A DNA stretch of 64,000 bases from Loripinus fragilis (Eukaryota > Mollusca > Bivalvia > Lucinida > Lucinidae), in the NCBI GenBank assembly GCA_964019695.1, contig OZ026524.1:65808223-65872222 (forward strand). Reading direction: 5' to 3'. Shown here one piece after another: positions 1 to 11,642 of the stretch. How positions within the stretch are numbered: the stretch's first letter is position 1; each line of letters opens with the position of its first letter. The position numbers and the translations under genes are program-made. Below the pieces are notes generated by a model, which was not told the origin of the DNA, did no database searches, and saw only the letters and a program-made list of their open reading frames with translations.

Positions 1-320
1 AACAATGTGAGGTTGAGGTTAGCGCCGTGAAACCGGTTAAGGCCCTCCAGTAAAATAATTTACTGACCGTTCCAAGGAAGTTCTTTATTTGTAGATTATT
101 TGTGTTATTTATGTCTTGTGTTTGTCATGCTTTCGCGTTTGTTCATTGCTGAATTGTGGTCACATGCTGGGAAAGAGCTGACCTCTTGGCTCTTGTTTGT
201 GATGTTTAATTGTGTTTGTGTCACTTTCCCATGTGGTATCCTGGGTCAGGCGTGGTACTTGATTGTATCGATTCCTGATCTTAGCCACAAGCATTTTATT
301 GCCTTTCTCAACCAGTGTAA
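1..320 (+). mobile_element. 3' tail fragment of a Penelope-like retroelement
   Basis: This stretch matches, with substitutions, the non-coding tail that follows the reverse-transcriptase relic at 34870-36138 (minus) and a second copy at 38880-39240. Shared landmarks are GAAACCGGTT, GACCTCTTGGCTCT, CACTTTCCCATGTGGTATCC and the terminal GGTACTTGATTGTATCGATT. No coding capacity remains. It lies in an intron of the dehydrogenase gene, and its true left end lies outside the window. Confidence 0.7.
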
Positions 321-1102
321 TGAATTCAAAATACAGTATATCGAATATAGGGAACATGTTTCTTCATGCATTAACATTTGCCCTGTCCCGAGGAAGCTGT
401 TTGAACACGAGGCCGCTAGGCCGAGTGTTCAAACATCGTCTGAGGGACCCGGCAAGTGTTAATGCAATGAAACAAACATGTGTGATCGTTATTCTTGCAT
501 ATTTTACCTGATTTCAGCATAAACAGCGCTGAAAACGTCGCTTAAACATTAAATATCGCTTTTCTTACACTTGATTTCTCAAAACAAAATGGCGACAGCG
601 TCAACTTTCGAACGTCATTACGTTGCCACAACGTCATATATACGCGTGCAACGTTTTCGAGAACGAAAGCATCGACGAAATGATCAGTCACGGCCACAAC
701 GCATTCCAGTGTAACGTCATGCATGGAAATCAGGGCCCAGTTTAGGCTTTTTCAAGTTAAAAGCCATGTTCAAACAGCACGTGGATCTCATGATTTGAAC
801 ATGGATTTTGAGGCTTCAAACAGCTTCGTGTAACGAATTCCCATGCAAGAATGATAGATTATATTTATCATATGACAATTAACTTTCTGGCATGAAAACA
901 TCAATATAGTATATGCCATATATGTAAGCGACGTTATGTGGTTGTCTTTACATATAAGATTTCTAAATATGCAAACCACCAGTGGCGTTTTATCATTCGT
1001 GCGACGTTTTGTGATAACTGAATAGCTTTTATAATGTTATGTCAAATAAAGATCTGGAAAATCTGGATGAAGTAGGATTGATGTTATTTATCTTACTTCT
1101 AG
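321..1102 (+). other. Intron sequence upstream of the first visible dehydrogenase exon
   Basis: No exon of the dehydrogenase is seen here. A CpG-rich patch at about 585-720 holds a 41-codon ORF (589-714, starting MATASTFERHY) after an AAAATGG start context. I do not recognise it, and it has no splice or family support. The polypyrimidine tract TCTTACTTCTAG closes the intron at 1102. Confidence 0.4.
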
Positions 1103-1175
1103 GTTATTGCTTTGGAAACGGCTGAATATGGTATAACCTGCAACACTATATGTCCAGGATTTGTAGAAACTCAGA
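1103..1175 (+). CDS. Short-chain dehydrogenase (3-hydroxybutyrate dehydrogenase-like), exon A
   Basis: This exon follows TTCTAG and ends at A|GTAAGT. It reads VIALETAEYGITCNTICPG and then FVETQ, and carries over one base. In classical short-chain dehydrogenases this is the strand and loop after the catalytic Tyr-x-x-x-Lys helix; the N-x-I-C-P-G motif shapes the cofactor and substrate pocket, and D-3-hydroxybutyrate dehydrogenases read ALETA.xGIT.N.ICPG.V.T here. The expected role is NAD-dependent interconversion of 3-hydroxybutyrate and acetoacetate. The catalytic Tyr/Lys exon and the nucleotide-binding N-terminus are upstream of the window. The SDR call is firm; substrate is inferred. Confidence 0.85.
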
Positions 1176-1235
1176 GTAAGTTCATGTGCCTTTATCTCAA
1201 TTGAGCCAGCATATGAGATTCAGGTACTTACACAT

Positions 1236-1414
1236 GTTTAGATAAACAAAAATGTTCAGCGTAAAATTGAAAATATTTTCTTACCAATAAATTTCAGCAA
1301 ATGTTTTTTTGTTCTCAAAAGAACTGTTTCATTGAGACAGTTCTTTTGAGTATCCACAACATATGTTTTGGTTGAGAAATAAGAAACTCATTTTTCTGTT
1401 ACACACTCTTAACG
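1236..1414 (+). repeat. Dispersed repeat B, full copy with internal hairpin
   Basis: It shares ATATGTTTTGGTTGAGAAAT and the end TGTTAC.CACTCTTAACG with copies at 5772-5832, 7645-7804 and, inverted, 34480-34573. Only this copy carries a near-perfect hairpin: 14-bp arms CTCAAAAGAACTGT at 1314-1327 and 1337-1350. The class is unknown. Confidence 0.6.
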
Positions 1415-1490
1415 AAAGGCCCGTAACTTATCACATTGTTGGGCAATGAAGTCCCAGGCGAGACAGCGCAACTGAACAGACTCACCAAAG

Positions 1491-1534
1491 TGGATGAGGC
1501 CATACCATCAGATCCAATGGTATTACCTCATCCA
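1491..1534. repeat. Imperfect hairpin
   Basis: Arms TGGATGAGGCCATACCAT and ATGGTATTACCTCATCCA pair with two mismatches round an 8-base loop. Its function is unknown; it may be a MITE core. Confidence 0.45.
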
Positions 1535-3784
1535 TGAGACGTGATACTGTACGCCAGAAAGAGTAACCATTATAATAATATGTTTATTATATACGTTACG
1601 TCATCATGTTTTCCGCTTGATCTTTACTTTAGGTAGTGTAAAACAGGTAACTTAGGTTAGCAGTTATTTAAAGAATAGTGATACGGAATCAGAAGAGCCT
1701 GTTTTTTGTGTTAGAAGGCAAGTAAACAGACAGTTCATAAGTTACGCACTAGTCATTTGTATCCAGGGCTCCCCCACCTACAGGGATGGGTGGGGATAAT
1801 GTCTTTCTCAAAAGTGAAGCCTGACTAATATCTTCCCACTGTGGTAATAGCACTGCTATTCTCCCCCGCCCCCAGGGACATGAATATAGTTGTTGAATGC
1901 ATCTTAAATAAATCAGCAAGAATGAAGAATTCAGCATTTTTTTCTGCAACCAACAAATCTTAAATATTTGTGGTACATTTTCTTTATATTTTTGATTGAA
2001 AATTTCAAAACTTTACTTTTGAAGCCAAACTGAAATGAGTGACAATGGAACTGGGCAAAAGAACTGAATTATATATTTTTTCTTGTTTTGTTCTTCTCTA
2101 TGAATGGTATGAATAAACATATATTCTTTTAATATGATTTATGAACATTGGTGCTGGTATACTCAATCTACAAAAATCAGCTGGGTCGTCATCAAGTAAC
2201 CCATAAAATTTGCTATACTGGATGGCATGGTAAATAGGTTATATACAGCCTATGCTGATCAGCGTGTGCGTTTATGTAACTGCACTGTTGTCAGGCTTGT
2301 GTCCTTATCTTCAAGAGTCATTGCAGTGAATATGGCAAAGCTATCTGTAACACATTCTGTTATGTAGAATGGTTCAAAAGCCTTATAGGGTTCCTCTTAT
2401 TTCTTATTCCCCACCCACTTATCTCCTCATATTGGTTTGGTCCTTCTCAAAGCCCTTGAAACGTCAAGAAGTCTGCTGAAAATGGCTATACAAACACAGA
2501 TCTCCAGTGCTCAACAAAGACATATAAAATTGCTAACATGCAAGCAGTCTTGTAAGAGCTGATATCGTTGTTATTGCAACGACCTCATGTCTGCCGGTAT
2601 GACATGAAAAGTTTGAAGTTGTTTTTAGTTGACTTGCATTCTTTTTTCTTCTTAAGACAGAAACCTCACAGAAAAACTCGGGTACTCGTGTAGTCTGGTT
2701 ATGATATTCACTGGCAAAATGCAATTGTACTGTCAAGGAAATTCGAAATGCTCTTTGCCAAAGCTTGATATTAAAACTGAGCCGAGTTCAGATTTCTATG
2801 CTTTCCTTAGCGACTATTTGAGTTATCTACACCAATATCTTATGTTTTAAAATGACGTGGTACCTATTCCTCAACACATTATCTGCTAATCACATTGACA
2901 TCAAGAGCACGAGCACTGCATGGGTCACGAGGGTCTGAGATTAAACCTATCAAGGGCTTGGTGGGAAATCCCTATCCCTGCACTTACACCTACTGCGGGG
3001 ATATTCAAAAAGATATAATAGCGCAAATTAGCCCTGCTATTCCCCCGCCATCCCAAAGTTGGGGGGGGGGGGCGTGGATGCAAATGACTGGTGCATTATA
3101 CCACATATATGTTTATTATAATGAACTCTTTTGTAACACAACATATCGCCAGTATTTTATGGTGATTTAGTTTATAAATTAAAAAAAAATGTAGCAAACA
3201 CCTAATTTTAGCCTTCAATTAAAAAAATAACCAAACGATATAAAAAGGTGGGATATAACACGAATATCATGCAACAGTCTGCATGCCTGGTTGTAAACAC
3301 AGTCATGGTTGACAGCTGTGGTTTCCTTATTAACTGCATGACTGTTGGTCATGCCTCTGACTCAGTGACCACCCTGACGTAAATCTATCATGGGAGGGTT
3401 GGAGCCTGATGTTTGTCTTTGGCTGGGCCATCTGTGGCTCAACTTGAGATTTGCTTTAGCTCAGACTATCTTTAAGTCATGAACCTTTTTCTTTGTGTTA
3501 CATGCCAGGCGTAACTAGAAAAGAATTCAGAAAAACAAACTTTAGTATTTTGAAAGTCAGCAAAAAGCAGTTTTAAAATTTAACAAAATTTATTAAAAAA
3601 AAAAACATGGAAAATATTTATAAAATCAATGAAAGTCTAATTTCCAGTACCTTATATGTCCAAACTGTCCCTCAGAATATTTATCAACACAAGTCCTTCA
3701 GCAGTTTCTGATCCCCAGATTTTGAAGTTAATTCCAGCTGAACACTTAGTCTGAATCCAACACTGGATGTCACATAGTAATCCA

Positions 3785-4110
3785 CCGGGCCGCGTAGCGC
3801 AGTCGGTAACGTGTCTGGTTACAAATGCGAAGCTAACTGCTGATCCAGGGGTCGCGAGTTCGATCCCGGCCCGGTCCCATACTTTCGTGGAGATTGATCA
3901 TGAATAATTTCTACGGTCATTCTCCTCCCTTCCGCTGAATCATTCATGAAGGGTTGTTGTCAGTTCCAAGCGAAAGTATGTGCACGATTACTGGTTAACT
4001 GCTTGTTCAAGCTTGCCCAGGAAAAAAGTGTGGTAAGGTGAACTGACATTCCCGCAATGACCATAGCTGTTCACTTGGGACGTAAAGCAACAAAACAAAC
4101 AAACAAACAA
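3785..4110 (+). mobile_element. tRNA-derived SINE, family 1, full length
   Basis: The head looks like a tRNA gene with A box (TAGCGCAGTCGGTAAC) and B box (GGTCGCGAGTTCGATCCC). It is followed by an unrelated body with CATACTTTCGTGGAGATTGA and the tail GGGACGTAAAGCAACAAAAC plus CAAA repeats. A perfect 9-bp target duplication, AGTAATCCA, flanks it at 3776-3784 and 4111-4119, so insertion was by target-primed reverse transcription and is fairly recent. Other copies are at 59822-60093 (plus), 36197-36369 and 39803-39994 (minus). A functional tRNA is excluded because the head does not close and the element is dispersed. Confidence 0.92.
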
Positions 4111-5132
4111 AGTAATCCAGAAAGAATAAGTCAAACACAAATTAATCCAGATATAATAAGTTAGAATTCCTGCACAAAAGGTTTTGACTTTTAAATGTTG
4201 AAAATACTCCAAATACGCTCTTATCAAAATTAACTCTTATTTATACCCTTTAAGAAAGCTTCAGAACAATCGGGAAATAGCTATGATACCATATGCTAAA
4301 TATAAACAAAAACATCTATCTTGGAATGTTCCACAAGTTTCAAAATTCTTCTGAACGATTAGAGAACCCAATCAGAGCTTCTATTTGGCATGAAAAAGAA
4401 AGCTCCAAGGAATTCAGGATTTTTCCAGAAACTTCCGTGATAATACATTTTTAATTTCTAGATGATTAGTCATTTTTTTTCTATAAAAAATATTATGATC
4501 AAATAAACAAGTTGTTTATAACAAGTTGTTTACTATCAATCTCTCCAATATCTGGGTCAACAGAAACTTAGTTAACAACATATCAAGCAGATAAACATTA
4601 TAAATGTTACATTTGTTTCATTATTATAGAATTTTAACGTGATTAGATTGCACTCTGTGATGATGCATTGAATAAGCCTTCATGCGAGCTAAGCATATTT
4701 TGTTTTTAATAACAACAGAATCTAGGACAAGAATTTTTCTTTTCATACTCTCTCATTTTTTTAAGAATATGACATGTGCAGACAATGATCATTATCACAT
4801 TAAATATAAACACATAGTGGATTTCCTGTAGATTTCACATAACTTTCCAGTTTATATTCAATCTCTAACACTTGCGTCAGACTGTTGACTCTTTGGCTGG
4901 TTATGTAGGCAGTGGTCTTGTACAGGGCTGGTCACCGTTGGATTTCCTGCCATAGTGGGGGCGTTTTACAAAACACACACAAAACAAGCAAGTATGATGT
5001 GGGAAATATTGTTGTTGGTTCATTGTTTGCTTTGCTCTAAATATGTGTGTTGATTTTTTGTTTGGTCCTAGATAAGGACAATAAACCAGTCCATGAGATT
5101 TTAGGACCTATTGAATATGCATATCTTTATAA

Positions 5133-5374
5133 GAGCCACGACACGTTATTTCAAACAATGTGTTATTTGGACAGGTGTAGACTCAGACTGGCCTGTGCAG
5201 CCTCCTTTAAAGGTTAGAAACTCCATAATATTATGATGTTTGGTCAGTAGCTTAACAGTCATATTATATTTAAGTGACTAGCAATAGCTCTGATCAGACT
5301 ACGCATATGCGCAGGCTGCTCTGAGGCTTTGCTGGTCACACATGCCACATTGTTGGAAATCTCATGTCGCGGCT
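5133..5374 (-). mobile_element. MITE family A, copy 1
   Basis: It has ~30-bp terminal inverted repeats of the form GAGCCGYGACATGAGATTTC. The internal parts are AGTCTGATCAGAGCCTTTGC and AAAAGGAGGCTG. There are five copies in the window, each about 240 bp with no coding capacity. Confidence 0.8.
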
Positions 5375-5392
5375 ATATGGATAGCACATTGA

Positions 5393-5618
5393 CCTTTTTC
5401 CTTCTGGATACCTTTAAACAGGTACTTCGGCAAACAGTGAAGACCGACATCAAATGCCACATAAAATGGTAATTCATCTTGCCCTGCATTGTTTGCTAAG
5501 ATATAAAATCTTCAGGGACAAAAAAACGTCTTTTTAGAGAAACATTGACAAAATGGACAGTTCCATACTTATTGTATCAATGTGTATGGGATAATCCATC
5601 AAAACGAAAAGGGTTAAA
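5393..5618 (+). repeat. Dispersed repeat C, copy 1
   Basis: Shared blocks are GGCAAACAGTGAAGACC, GTTTGCTAAGAT..AAATCTTCAGGGAC and GACAAAATGGACAGT..CCATACTTATTGTATCA, ending in AAAAGGGTTAA. The ends mirror an ACCCTTTT start in better copies, so this is probably a MITE. Confidence 0.65.
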
Positions 5619-5771
5619 GAATAATGTGTTCCCAATGTAAAACTAAAGCAATATCAGCAGTTCATTTTACAGATATCGTTTAAGCTTGTATTCTGGAAAC
5701 CCATGAACGGGTCCTTTGGACAACAGTGAAAACTCTGATGAAATGCAGCATTATGCTCATTGACACCGTTG

Positions 5772-5832
5772 TTTTGAGTACCCGCAGCATATGTTTTGGT
5801 TGAGAAATAAAAAAAAATCAGTTACGCACTCT
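5772..5832 (+). repeat. Dispersed repeat B, short copy
   Basis: GAGTACCCGCAGCATATGTTTTGG to GTTACGCACTCT matches the 3' part of repeat B at 1236-1414 and 7645-7804. Confidence 0.55.
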
Positions 5833-5867
5833 AATCTGGGGGCCTGGTACTAGGATACCTTTTTTTC

Positions 5868-6115
5868 TAAATAAACACACCAAAAAAGTGAGTATGAACT
5901 GTAAACATTGTTTGTTCTTTCTCCCAATTATGTGTGTTGGTTTTGTATGTGGTCCTTCCTTCGTGATGTACTGCATGTAGCCCTTATAGTACTTTCTAGT
6001 TTGACAATCATCTTGCTGAGGAAGAAAGAGCTTGTTCACTTTACTTTAATTGTATTCTTGCTGTTGTTTTGGTGTCTGATTATTGTGTCTGTGTGTTGGT
6101 CTGTAATCTATGAGA
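5868..6115 (-). repeat. Dispersed repeat F, inverted copy
   Basis: The reverse complement resembles repeat F at 16752-17056: ATCTTGCTGAGGAAGAAAGA here against ATCTTGATGGGGAAGAGAGA there, followed by a TTACTTT..TGTCTTCCT-like block. It is degenerate. Open frames on both strands here are not supported as genes. Confidence 0.5.
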
Positions 6116-6354
6116 AATTTGGGCAGAAAAAATGAAGTCACGAAGTACACTAAGGAGACGAAAAAAGAATAAGAAGAAATGGAGTTATAATGATGAACAC
6201 GCTTCTTTTGGGAGACTTAATTAACCATTTCCATGTTTGCAAGACTTGTAATACATGAATAAACCTATAAATACTTTATGTTCTTTTCCATGAGATTTTG
6301 GAACTTTCTCGAATACGCATATCGTTATTTATTGATACCTGCGCATGTATGTAT

Positions 6355-6599
6355 AACCCTTTTTAATCTTTTGCTGGGATACATATATTTTGGCAAACAG
6401 TGAAGGCACAGCAATTAAGGCGGCGTTTCACCAGGGTCTGCTCTTTTGCTAAGATGATAATAATCTTTAATCTTAAGGGTTCAAAATACATCATTTTATA
6501 GAAATTTGGAACTGCAATTTTTTTATCTACAAAATTGACAACTCCATACTTATTGTATCAGTAGGTATGGGAGAATCCTTCAGAACGAAAAGGGTTAAG
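6355..6599 (+). repeat. Dispersed repeat C, copy 2
   Basis: It begins ACCCTTTT and ends AAAAGGGTTAAGG, showing the short inverted termini of the family. The centre has GGCAAACAGTGAAGGC and CCATACTTATTGTATCAGTA. Confidence 0.65.
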
Positions 6600-6661
6600 G
6601 AATGACGTATTGCTGATGTAATACTAAAGCCACATCATCAGTTCCTTTTACAGATATCGTT

Positions 6662-6889
6662 TAGCCCTTTCTATTCTGGGAACCCTAAACGGGTAATTTG
6701 GCCAACAGTAAAGACCCAGATGAAATGCAACATCCTGCTGCATTTCATCAGGGTCTGCACTATTTAATAAGACTAAAGTAACCTTCATGGACAAAAATAT
6801 ATCCTAATTCAATTTTTTTACCTTTGACCTCTTAAAATACACAATGGGCAGTCCCATACTTATAAGGGACATTCCATCAGAATATAGAT
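6662..6889 (+). repeat. Dispersed repeat C, copy 3
   Basis: It lies 60 bp after copy 2 in the same orientation. It contains the hairpin AGATGAAATGCAACATCC..GCTGCATTTCATC and TGGGCAGTCCCATACTTAT. The 3' end is lost near the next MITE. Confidence 0.6.
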
Positions 6890-6933
6890 ACTACAGTGTA
6901 CTCACTGATTTTACTGCTATATGCTATATAAAT

Positions 6934-7170
6934 GAGCTGCGACATAAATTTTCCAACAATGTGGCATGTGCGACCAGCAAAGGCGCAGACCAGTCTGCGC
7001 ATATGCACAGTCTGATCAGAGCCTTTGCTGGTTGCTTGAATATAATATGACTGTCAAGCTACTGGTCGAACATCATTTGCAGTTACTAAACATAAAAGGA
7101 GGCTGAACAGGCTTGTGTAAGTCTATTCATGGCAAAATGCCACATTGTTGGAAATCAAATGTCACGTCTC
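6934..7170 (+). mobile_element. MITE family A, copy 2, next to a splice acceptor
   Basis: Complete copy with inverted ends GAGCTGCGACATAAATTTTC and GGAAATCAAATGTCACGTCTC. It ends 16 bp before the first base of dehydrogenase exon B, so the branch-point region of intron 1 must overlap the MITE terminus. Confidence 0.8.
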
Positions 7171-7186
7171 AACTATGATATTCCAG

Positions 7187-7248
7187 TTGCTGTTAAACAG
7201 ATACAAGCTCTAGCCGAAAAACACAGCATATCTTATGAGGAAGGAAGG
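7187..7248 (+). CDS. Short-chain dehydrogenase, exon B
   Basis: The exon runs from ATTCCAG to AGG|GTAAAT. Its first two bases complete the codon left by exon A (A+TT, Ile), and it then reads AVKQIQALAEKHSISYEEGR and ends in phase 0. This is the substrate-lid helix region, where bacterial-type 3-hydroxybutyrate dehydrogenases read V.KQI.ALAEK..IS.E.A. Phase agreement on both sides is the main support. A longer frame that reads through the donor (to 7500) is intron. Confidence 0.85.
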
Positions 7249-7644
7249 GTAAATGTGCATTTCTATACCGTATTTGAACTAAAAAGGATGATGTATGTAA
7301 TAATTTTTCAGAATTCATTACTACCCTTTTTTCTGAAAACAAAGAAAACACTTCTAATGCTTTTGGAACCAAAACATAAATGGCAGCAACATAATGAATA
7401 TGACAGAAGCAAGAACTATTATATTTCGGTTTCATACGAAGACCAAATTAAAGTTGAACATGATTTTATCAAAACTGCCGCCTACCAGGTTATAAAGTAG
7501 CATTCTGAATAAAAGCATCAACATTTGTTAAAGATCATTCGATAACTCTTAAAGATTTACAATCGGAAAGCATTACCACTCACAAAAAGGAAAATGTTGT
7601 ATTAATTTCAGACAATTTCCACTTCAATAAAGAATGCTTAATTT

Positions 7645-7804
7645 ATAGGTTTAAATAAACAAAAATTTCAGGGTAAAAAAGTTAATATTCCCTAACCAAT
7701 ACTTTTTAGCATTAAGGTCTCATCAAGACGGTTCTTTTTAGTACCCACAACATATGTTTTGGTTGAGAAATAAAAAAAATAATTTTCTGTTACGCACTCT
7801 TAAC
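7645..7804 (+). repeat. Dispersed repeat B, full copy
   Basis: It aligns throughout with 1236-1414 (GTTTAAATAAACAAAAATTT start, TGTTACGCACTCTTAACG end) but lacks that copy's central hairpin. Confidence 0.6.
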
Positions 7805-7926
7805 GTGATGTAGAATATTTGTATATCAAGCTTAACTCACCATTCACTGGAGAGGGTAGATAATAGTTAATAAAAACTAATAAAAAACCGGCATTAGTGG
7901 AAACCACATTTTACCCACTCCCCTAC

Positions 7927-7968
<42 letters not shown>
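7927..7968. repeat. (CA)n microsatellite
   Basis: About twenty uninterrupted CA dinucleotides, in intron 2 of the dehydrogenase. Confidence 0.95.
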
Positions 7969-7972
<4 letters not shown>

Positions 7973-8093
7973 AAAATTTGGTAGGCAAAAGACTGTACAC
8001 AATAAGCTAAACTCTAATACAATTTATTTTTAATTACCAAATTCAAATATGATGTATAACAACCTGGAACTAAGATGTGTGTTTTTTTTTCAG

Positions 8094-8147
8094 AACATGT
8101 TCTTCGAAAATATTCATCCGACCAAGAAACCAGTGACCATTGAACAG
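8094..8147 (+). CDS. Short-chain dehydrogenase, exon C
   Basis: A 54-bp, phase 0-0 exon between TTTTTTCAG and CAG|GTATGC. It reads NMFFENIHPTKKPVTIEQ. The P-(T/S)-K-x-(F/P)-V-T-x-E-Q segment is typical of 3-hydroxybutyrate dehydrogenases just before the last helix and strand, where the family usually has SEKxPSxxFVTPEQ. It joins in frame to exon D at 17138 across a 9-kb intron. Confidence 0.85.
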
Positions 8148-9424
8148 GTATGCAAATGTACATCCAACATTCTAACAAATTTCGTCAACCACAAAAAGTT
8201 CAAATCGTGATATCTTCGGTACTTATTGTTTAGCCAACCAGTGCATTCTAAGTTGAGCCTGTACAGTCTTGCAAGAGTTTGCACTGCTTGGAATCACAAA
8301 GTAGGGACGTGTCCAAAAGATAGCTATGTGCGCTTGTTTAATGGATCTTCTCATACATATTGATAAAACAGTATTAAATTGTCATTTTCAAAAGGTTTTA
8401 CGGTTAAAACTTCTATAAAATGATGAATGATTGTCATTGAAGATCAGTTTTACTTAAGCAAACAGTGCAGACCCTGGTGAAATGTCGCACATTGTGTCAT
8501 TGTATCTGTTTTTCATTGTTTTTAAAAGTCCCTTTATCCTGATTTCCAGAATGAAAAGGGATGAGAGATGTATGACTTTACGGCAAACGTTCTAAAATTT
8601 CGAACACTTTCCTCTTATTGTTTTAAAAACTGTTAGTAATCAGGGAGAGAATTCACAAAATGCATGCCAGAAGCAGTTTGATCTGGGTCTGTGCTGTTTG
8701 TCTATAACTTTTTGTCTGACAAACAGTGTTGAAATTTTGGAACATTTATGGTACGCATATTATGATTGTAATAGGTACCAACATCTCTTGAACTGGCTCA
8801 TTGTAGACCATAAGTATAATTATTAACTATAATATTATATAGACAAAATAGACATCCATTTAGCAGAGTTTAATTTTTGCCAACGTCGTAAGCATTAAAC
8901 TTCTCCCAATGCATCAATATAGTGTTGATATGTTTTCATATTCTAGTCCTTCTCGAAGTATGTAGGATTCTGATGGAAAACAGAATACCGCTTAAGCCGG
9001 TGCCAGTAGGTATGAGAATTGTTGTGCTCATGAACAGACTCAATAAATCCGAGTCTGCTGTTTTTAATATTGTAGGTTCTCTCTATTTTTGAAGGATCCG
9101 TTTTTACAGATTATGCAAATAATTAGAACCACCCACATGTTCATTGATGTTGGTATTTTTAATATTATTATTATTTGGTGGCAAAATACACATGCTTTTC
9201 TGACAGCTTATTTACATGGAGCAGGCTATTTAGTTTTTGAGAGCACACCATTGCATAATGAACAAGCTTGCAAATTTTACTGTTGCTTCCCAATAGCACC
9301 ATTTCATTGCTTTATGAGTAGTATTTGAAACATAAGAGTTTGTCCAACATCCACGTTCTATAATTCTTATTGATATCTATAGCTGAGTAAATATATGTTA
9401 GCCTTGCCTGGTGGCAAAAAAGCA
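8148..9424 (+). other. Start of dehydrogenase intron 3, no gene seen
   Basis: AT-rich intron with weak echoes of repeat C near 8449-8570 (CAAACAGTGCAGACCCTGG). Short frames here show no exon signals that I trust. Confidence 0.5.
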
Positions 9425-9612
9425 AAGGGTATGCTCATGAAATACCACAATCACAAACTGCAGACCAATCCACGGCACAGTGAGGAATAGCCATAAAACA
9501 AGGACCAAACAAAGAACCCCCACAAACAATGGGAGCAATAACAAACAATGGGTCAGCAACAACAGAATCACCACCATAGTACGGACAGCAGTGTAAGCCA
9601 CGGGGTGGGGGT
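9425..9612 (+). repeat. Dispersed repeat F, copy
   Basis: It shares CCACAATCAC, CTGCAGA.CAA.CCACGGCA, GAACCCCCACAAA and CAACAACAGAATC with 15455-15688, with the inverted copy at 16752-17056 and with 61046-61556. No conserved ORF. Confidence 0.6.
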
Positions 9613-11642
9613 GCTTGAATGCATTTACCTTGTACAAAATCTTCGCTCTAGGTTCTAATGTTTTAACGGCTTCCTAACTAATGCAGTGTATCATCACAGA
9701 TAAATAACCTTATCAAATTAACACACTATGATGAACCAAAGAAAAAGGCTCATGACTCACAGATAGTCCCAAGCTGAAGAAAACATCAAGTTGAGTCCGA
9801 CGACAGGTTACAGGCACCAACCTAACGATTAAAGTTTTACGTTGGGGCCGTCATAGGGCCTATGACCTGACTCACCGCCACATGACATCCATGTTATAGG
9901 CGCGTTGCTGAAATTCGAATTTTTGAAAAAACTTACCTCATCGTCATAAAGGATGAAACAGGTCTTAAATTCAAGATGAATGACTCTACTTTATTTCTGA
10001 TTGGGTCGTACGCTCAAAAATTGGTAGCATCATATTAAAAAATGGGGAGATAACTCAATGTTTGCAAAAAACGGAAACGTAAAGTACGGTTTTTAAACTG
10101 ATTTTGTACTGACAAAAAGACGTTCTTTTTCGCAAATTATTTTATTTTCTAAAAGTAAGTTTACTGTCATTTATATTTGTATGAGTTTTATTGATTTTTA
10201 TAAATTTAAACATATTTTTTTGGAGGGATAACTCTTACTACCCTATAAAATTTAATATTTTCCTCTATATTATTCCTTGTAATACCGTTATATTTAATCA
10301 AAACCCGCAAAACTTCATAATTTCTAAAACAATTGTCTTTTCGCTTTTCAAAAACATGATTTGTTGCATCCTGATATGCCTGACGGCTCAGAAATTTGCT
10401 TCTTAAGTTGCCACCCCTGTGTCGAAAAACAGCGTTTTAATGCATTTTTCCAATACACTTGATACGAGCATAGGAGATTCGCTGATTTACTTTTGGAGAA
10501 AACTTACATAAGTGTCCTAAATGATGATACATGGCTCAATTAAAGATAAATGTATCTGTACTATCAATTTGTGAGGATTGTACGTTAAAATCGAGTATCT
10601 TCATTCATAAAATAGGGGAAGTAACTCTGGTACTAGAAATAATGTAAAACCAGCATAGATGAGCGTCGTTAAGTACCTCCTTGAAATATTGCTTCTCTGC
10701 TTTTTTTTTTACTTTTACTCACACAAAAGTATATCTGTTTGAAATGTCTAGTCTTTCTTTCTTAGATAGATAAAATAGAATTTCAGAAACAGCAATATGA
10801 CGCTCTTATTAGATATTAATATTATCTAATTTGCATATTCAAGAATATTAATGAAAACGTAAGTAATAAGAAAAATTGTAGAATAAATTTAGGGGTGTCA
10901 CCTACAAAATTACCTATATGTCGCTGTTTATCATTCCAGACTAAGAATCGTGGTACCAAATTAAAGTTGAGACATTAGCAAAATGACCAACTGAATAGAT
11001 ATACGAATTATCTAATTTGCATACTCATGAATATTAATGAAAACATACGAAATGAGAGAAAATTGGCCGAAAAATTAAGGGGTATATCTACAAAATTACC
11101 ACTACACCAGCTGCTAAATATCTTAACCTACAAGATTTGGTACCCAATAAAAGTTGAGACTAAGCAATTTGACTAAAATGATTAAATATACGAATTGTCT
11201 CATTTAAATATTCATGAATATTAATGTAAACGTAAGAAATAAGAAACACATTGGTAGAAAAATTAAGGGGGTATACCAACAAAATGTCCTATATGTCTGC
11301 TGCGTACTAGCCTAGACTACAAAACTTGGTACCAAATTAAAGTTGAGACATTGCCATTTGACTAAAATGATTAAATATGCGAATTATCTAATTTAAATAT
11401 TAAAGAATATTAATGTAAACATAAGACATAAAACAAAATTTGTAGAAAAATAAAGATGGTATACTTTAAAAATTACCAGTACGCTAGCTGCTAACTATCC
11501 TATCTTACAAAACGTGGTACCAAATAAAAGATGAAACAAAGCCATTTGATCAAAATGATGAAATATACGAATTATCTTATTTAAATATTCATGAATATTA
11601 ATGAAAGCATAAGAGACAAGAGAAAATTGGTAGAAAAATTAA

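Larger units (their letters stand above)
1176..7186 (+). other. Dehydrogenase intron 1
   Basis: A 6.0-kb intron with GTAAGT donor and TTCCAG acceptor. Apart from the dispersed repeats listed separately (about 1236-1414, 3785-4110, 5133-5374, 5393-5618, 5772-5832, 5868-6115, 6355-6599, 6662-6889 and 6934-7170), I see no gene in 1415-3784 or 4120-5132. Only AT-rich sequence and short homopolymers are there, such as a G run near 3061-3072. Confidence 0.7.
7249..8093 (+). other. Dehydrogenase intron 2
   Basis: An 845-bp intron, GTAAAT to a T-rich TTTTTCAG. It contains dispersed repeat B at 7645-7804 and a CA microsatellite at about 7927-7968. Confidence 0.75.

Noticed and set aside
100..462. 120-codon plus-strand frame
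   Set aside because: Most of it lies in the non-coding tail of the Penelope-like element, which is repeated elsewhere without the frame.
3785..3880. tRNA gene
   Set aside because: A and B boxes are present, but the sequence is the head of a dispersed SINE with body, tail and target duplication.
7129..7500. 123-codon frame covering dehydrogenase exon B
   Set aside because: It starts in a MITE and reads through a good donor at 7249; only 7187-7248 is exon.
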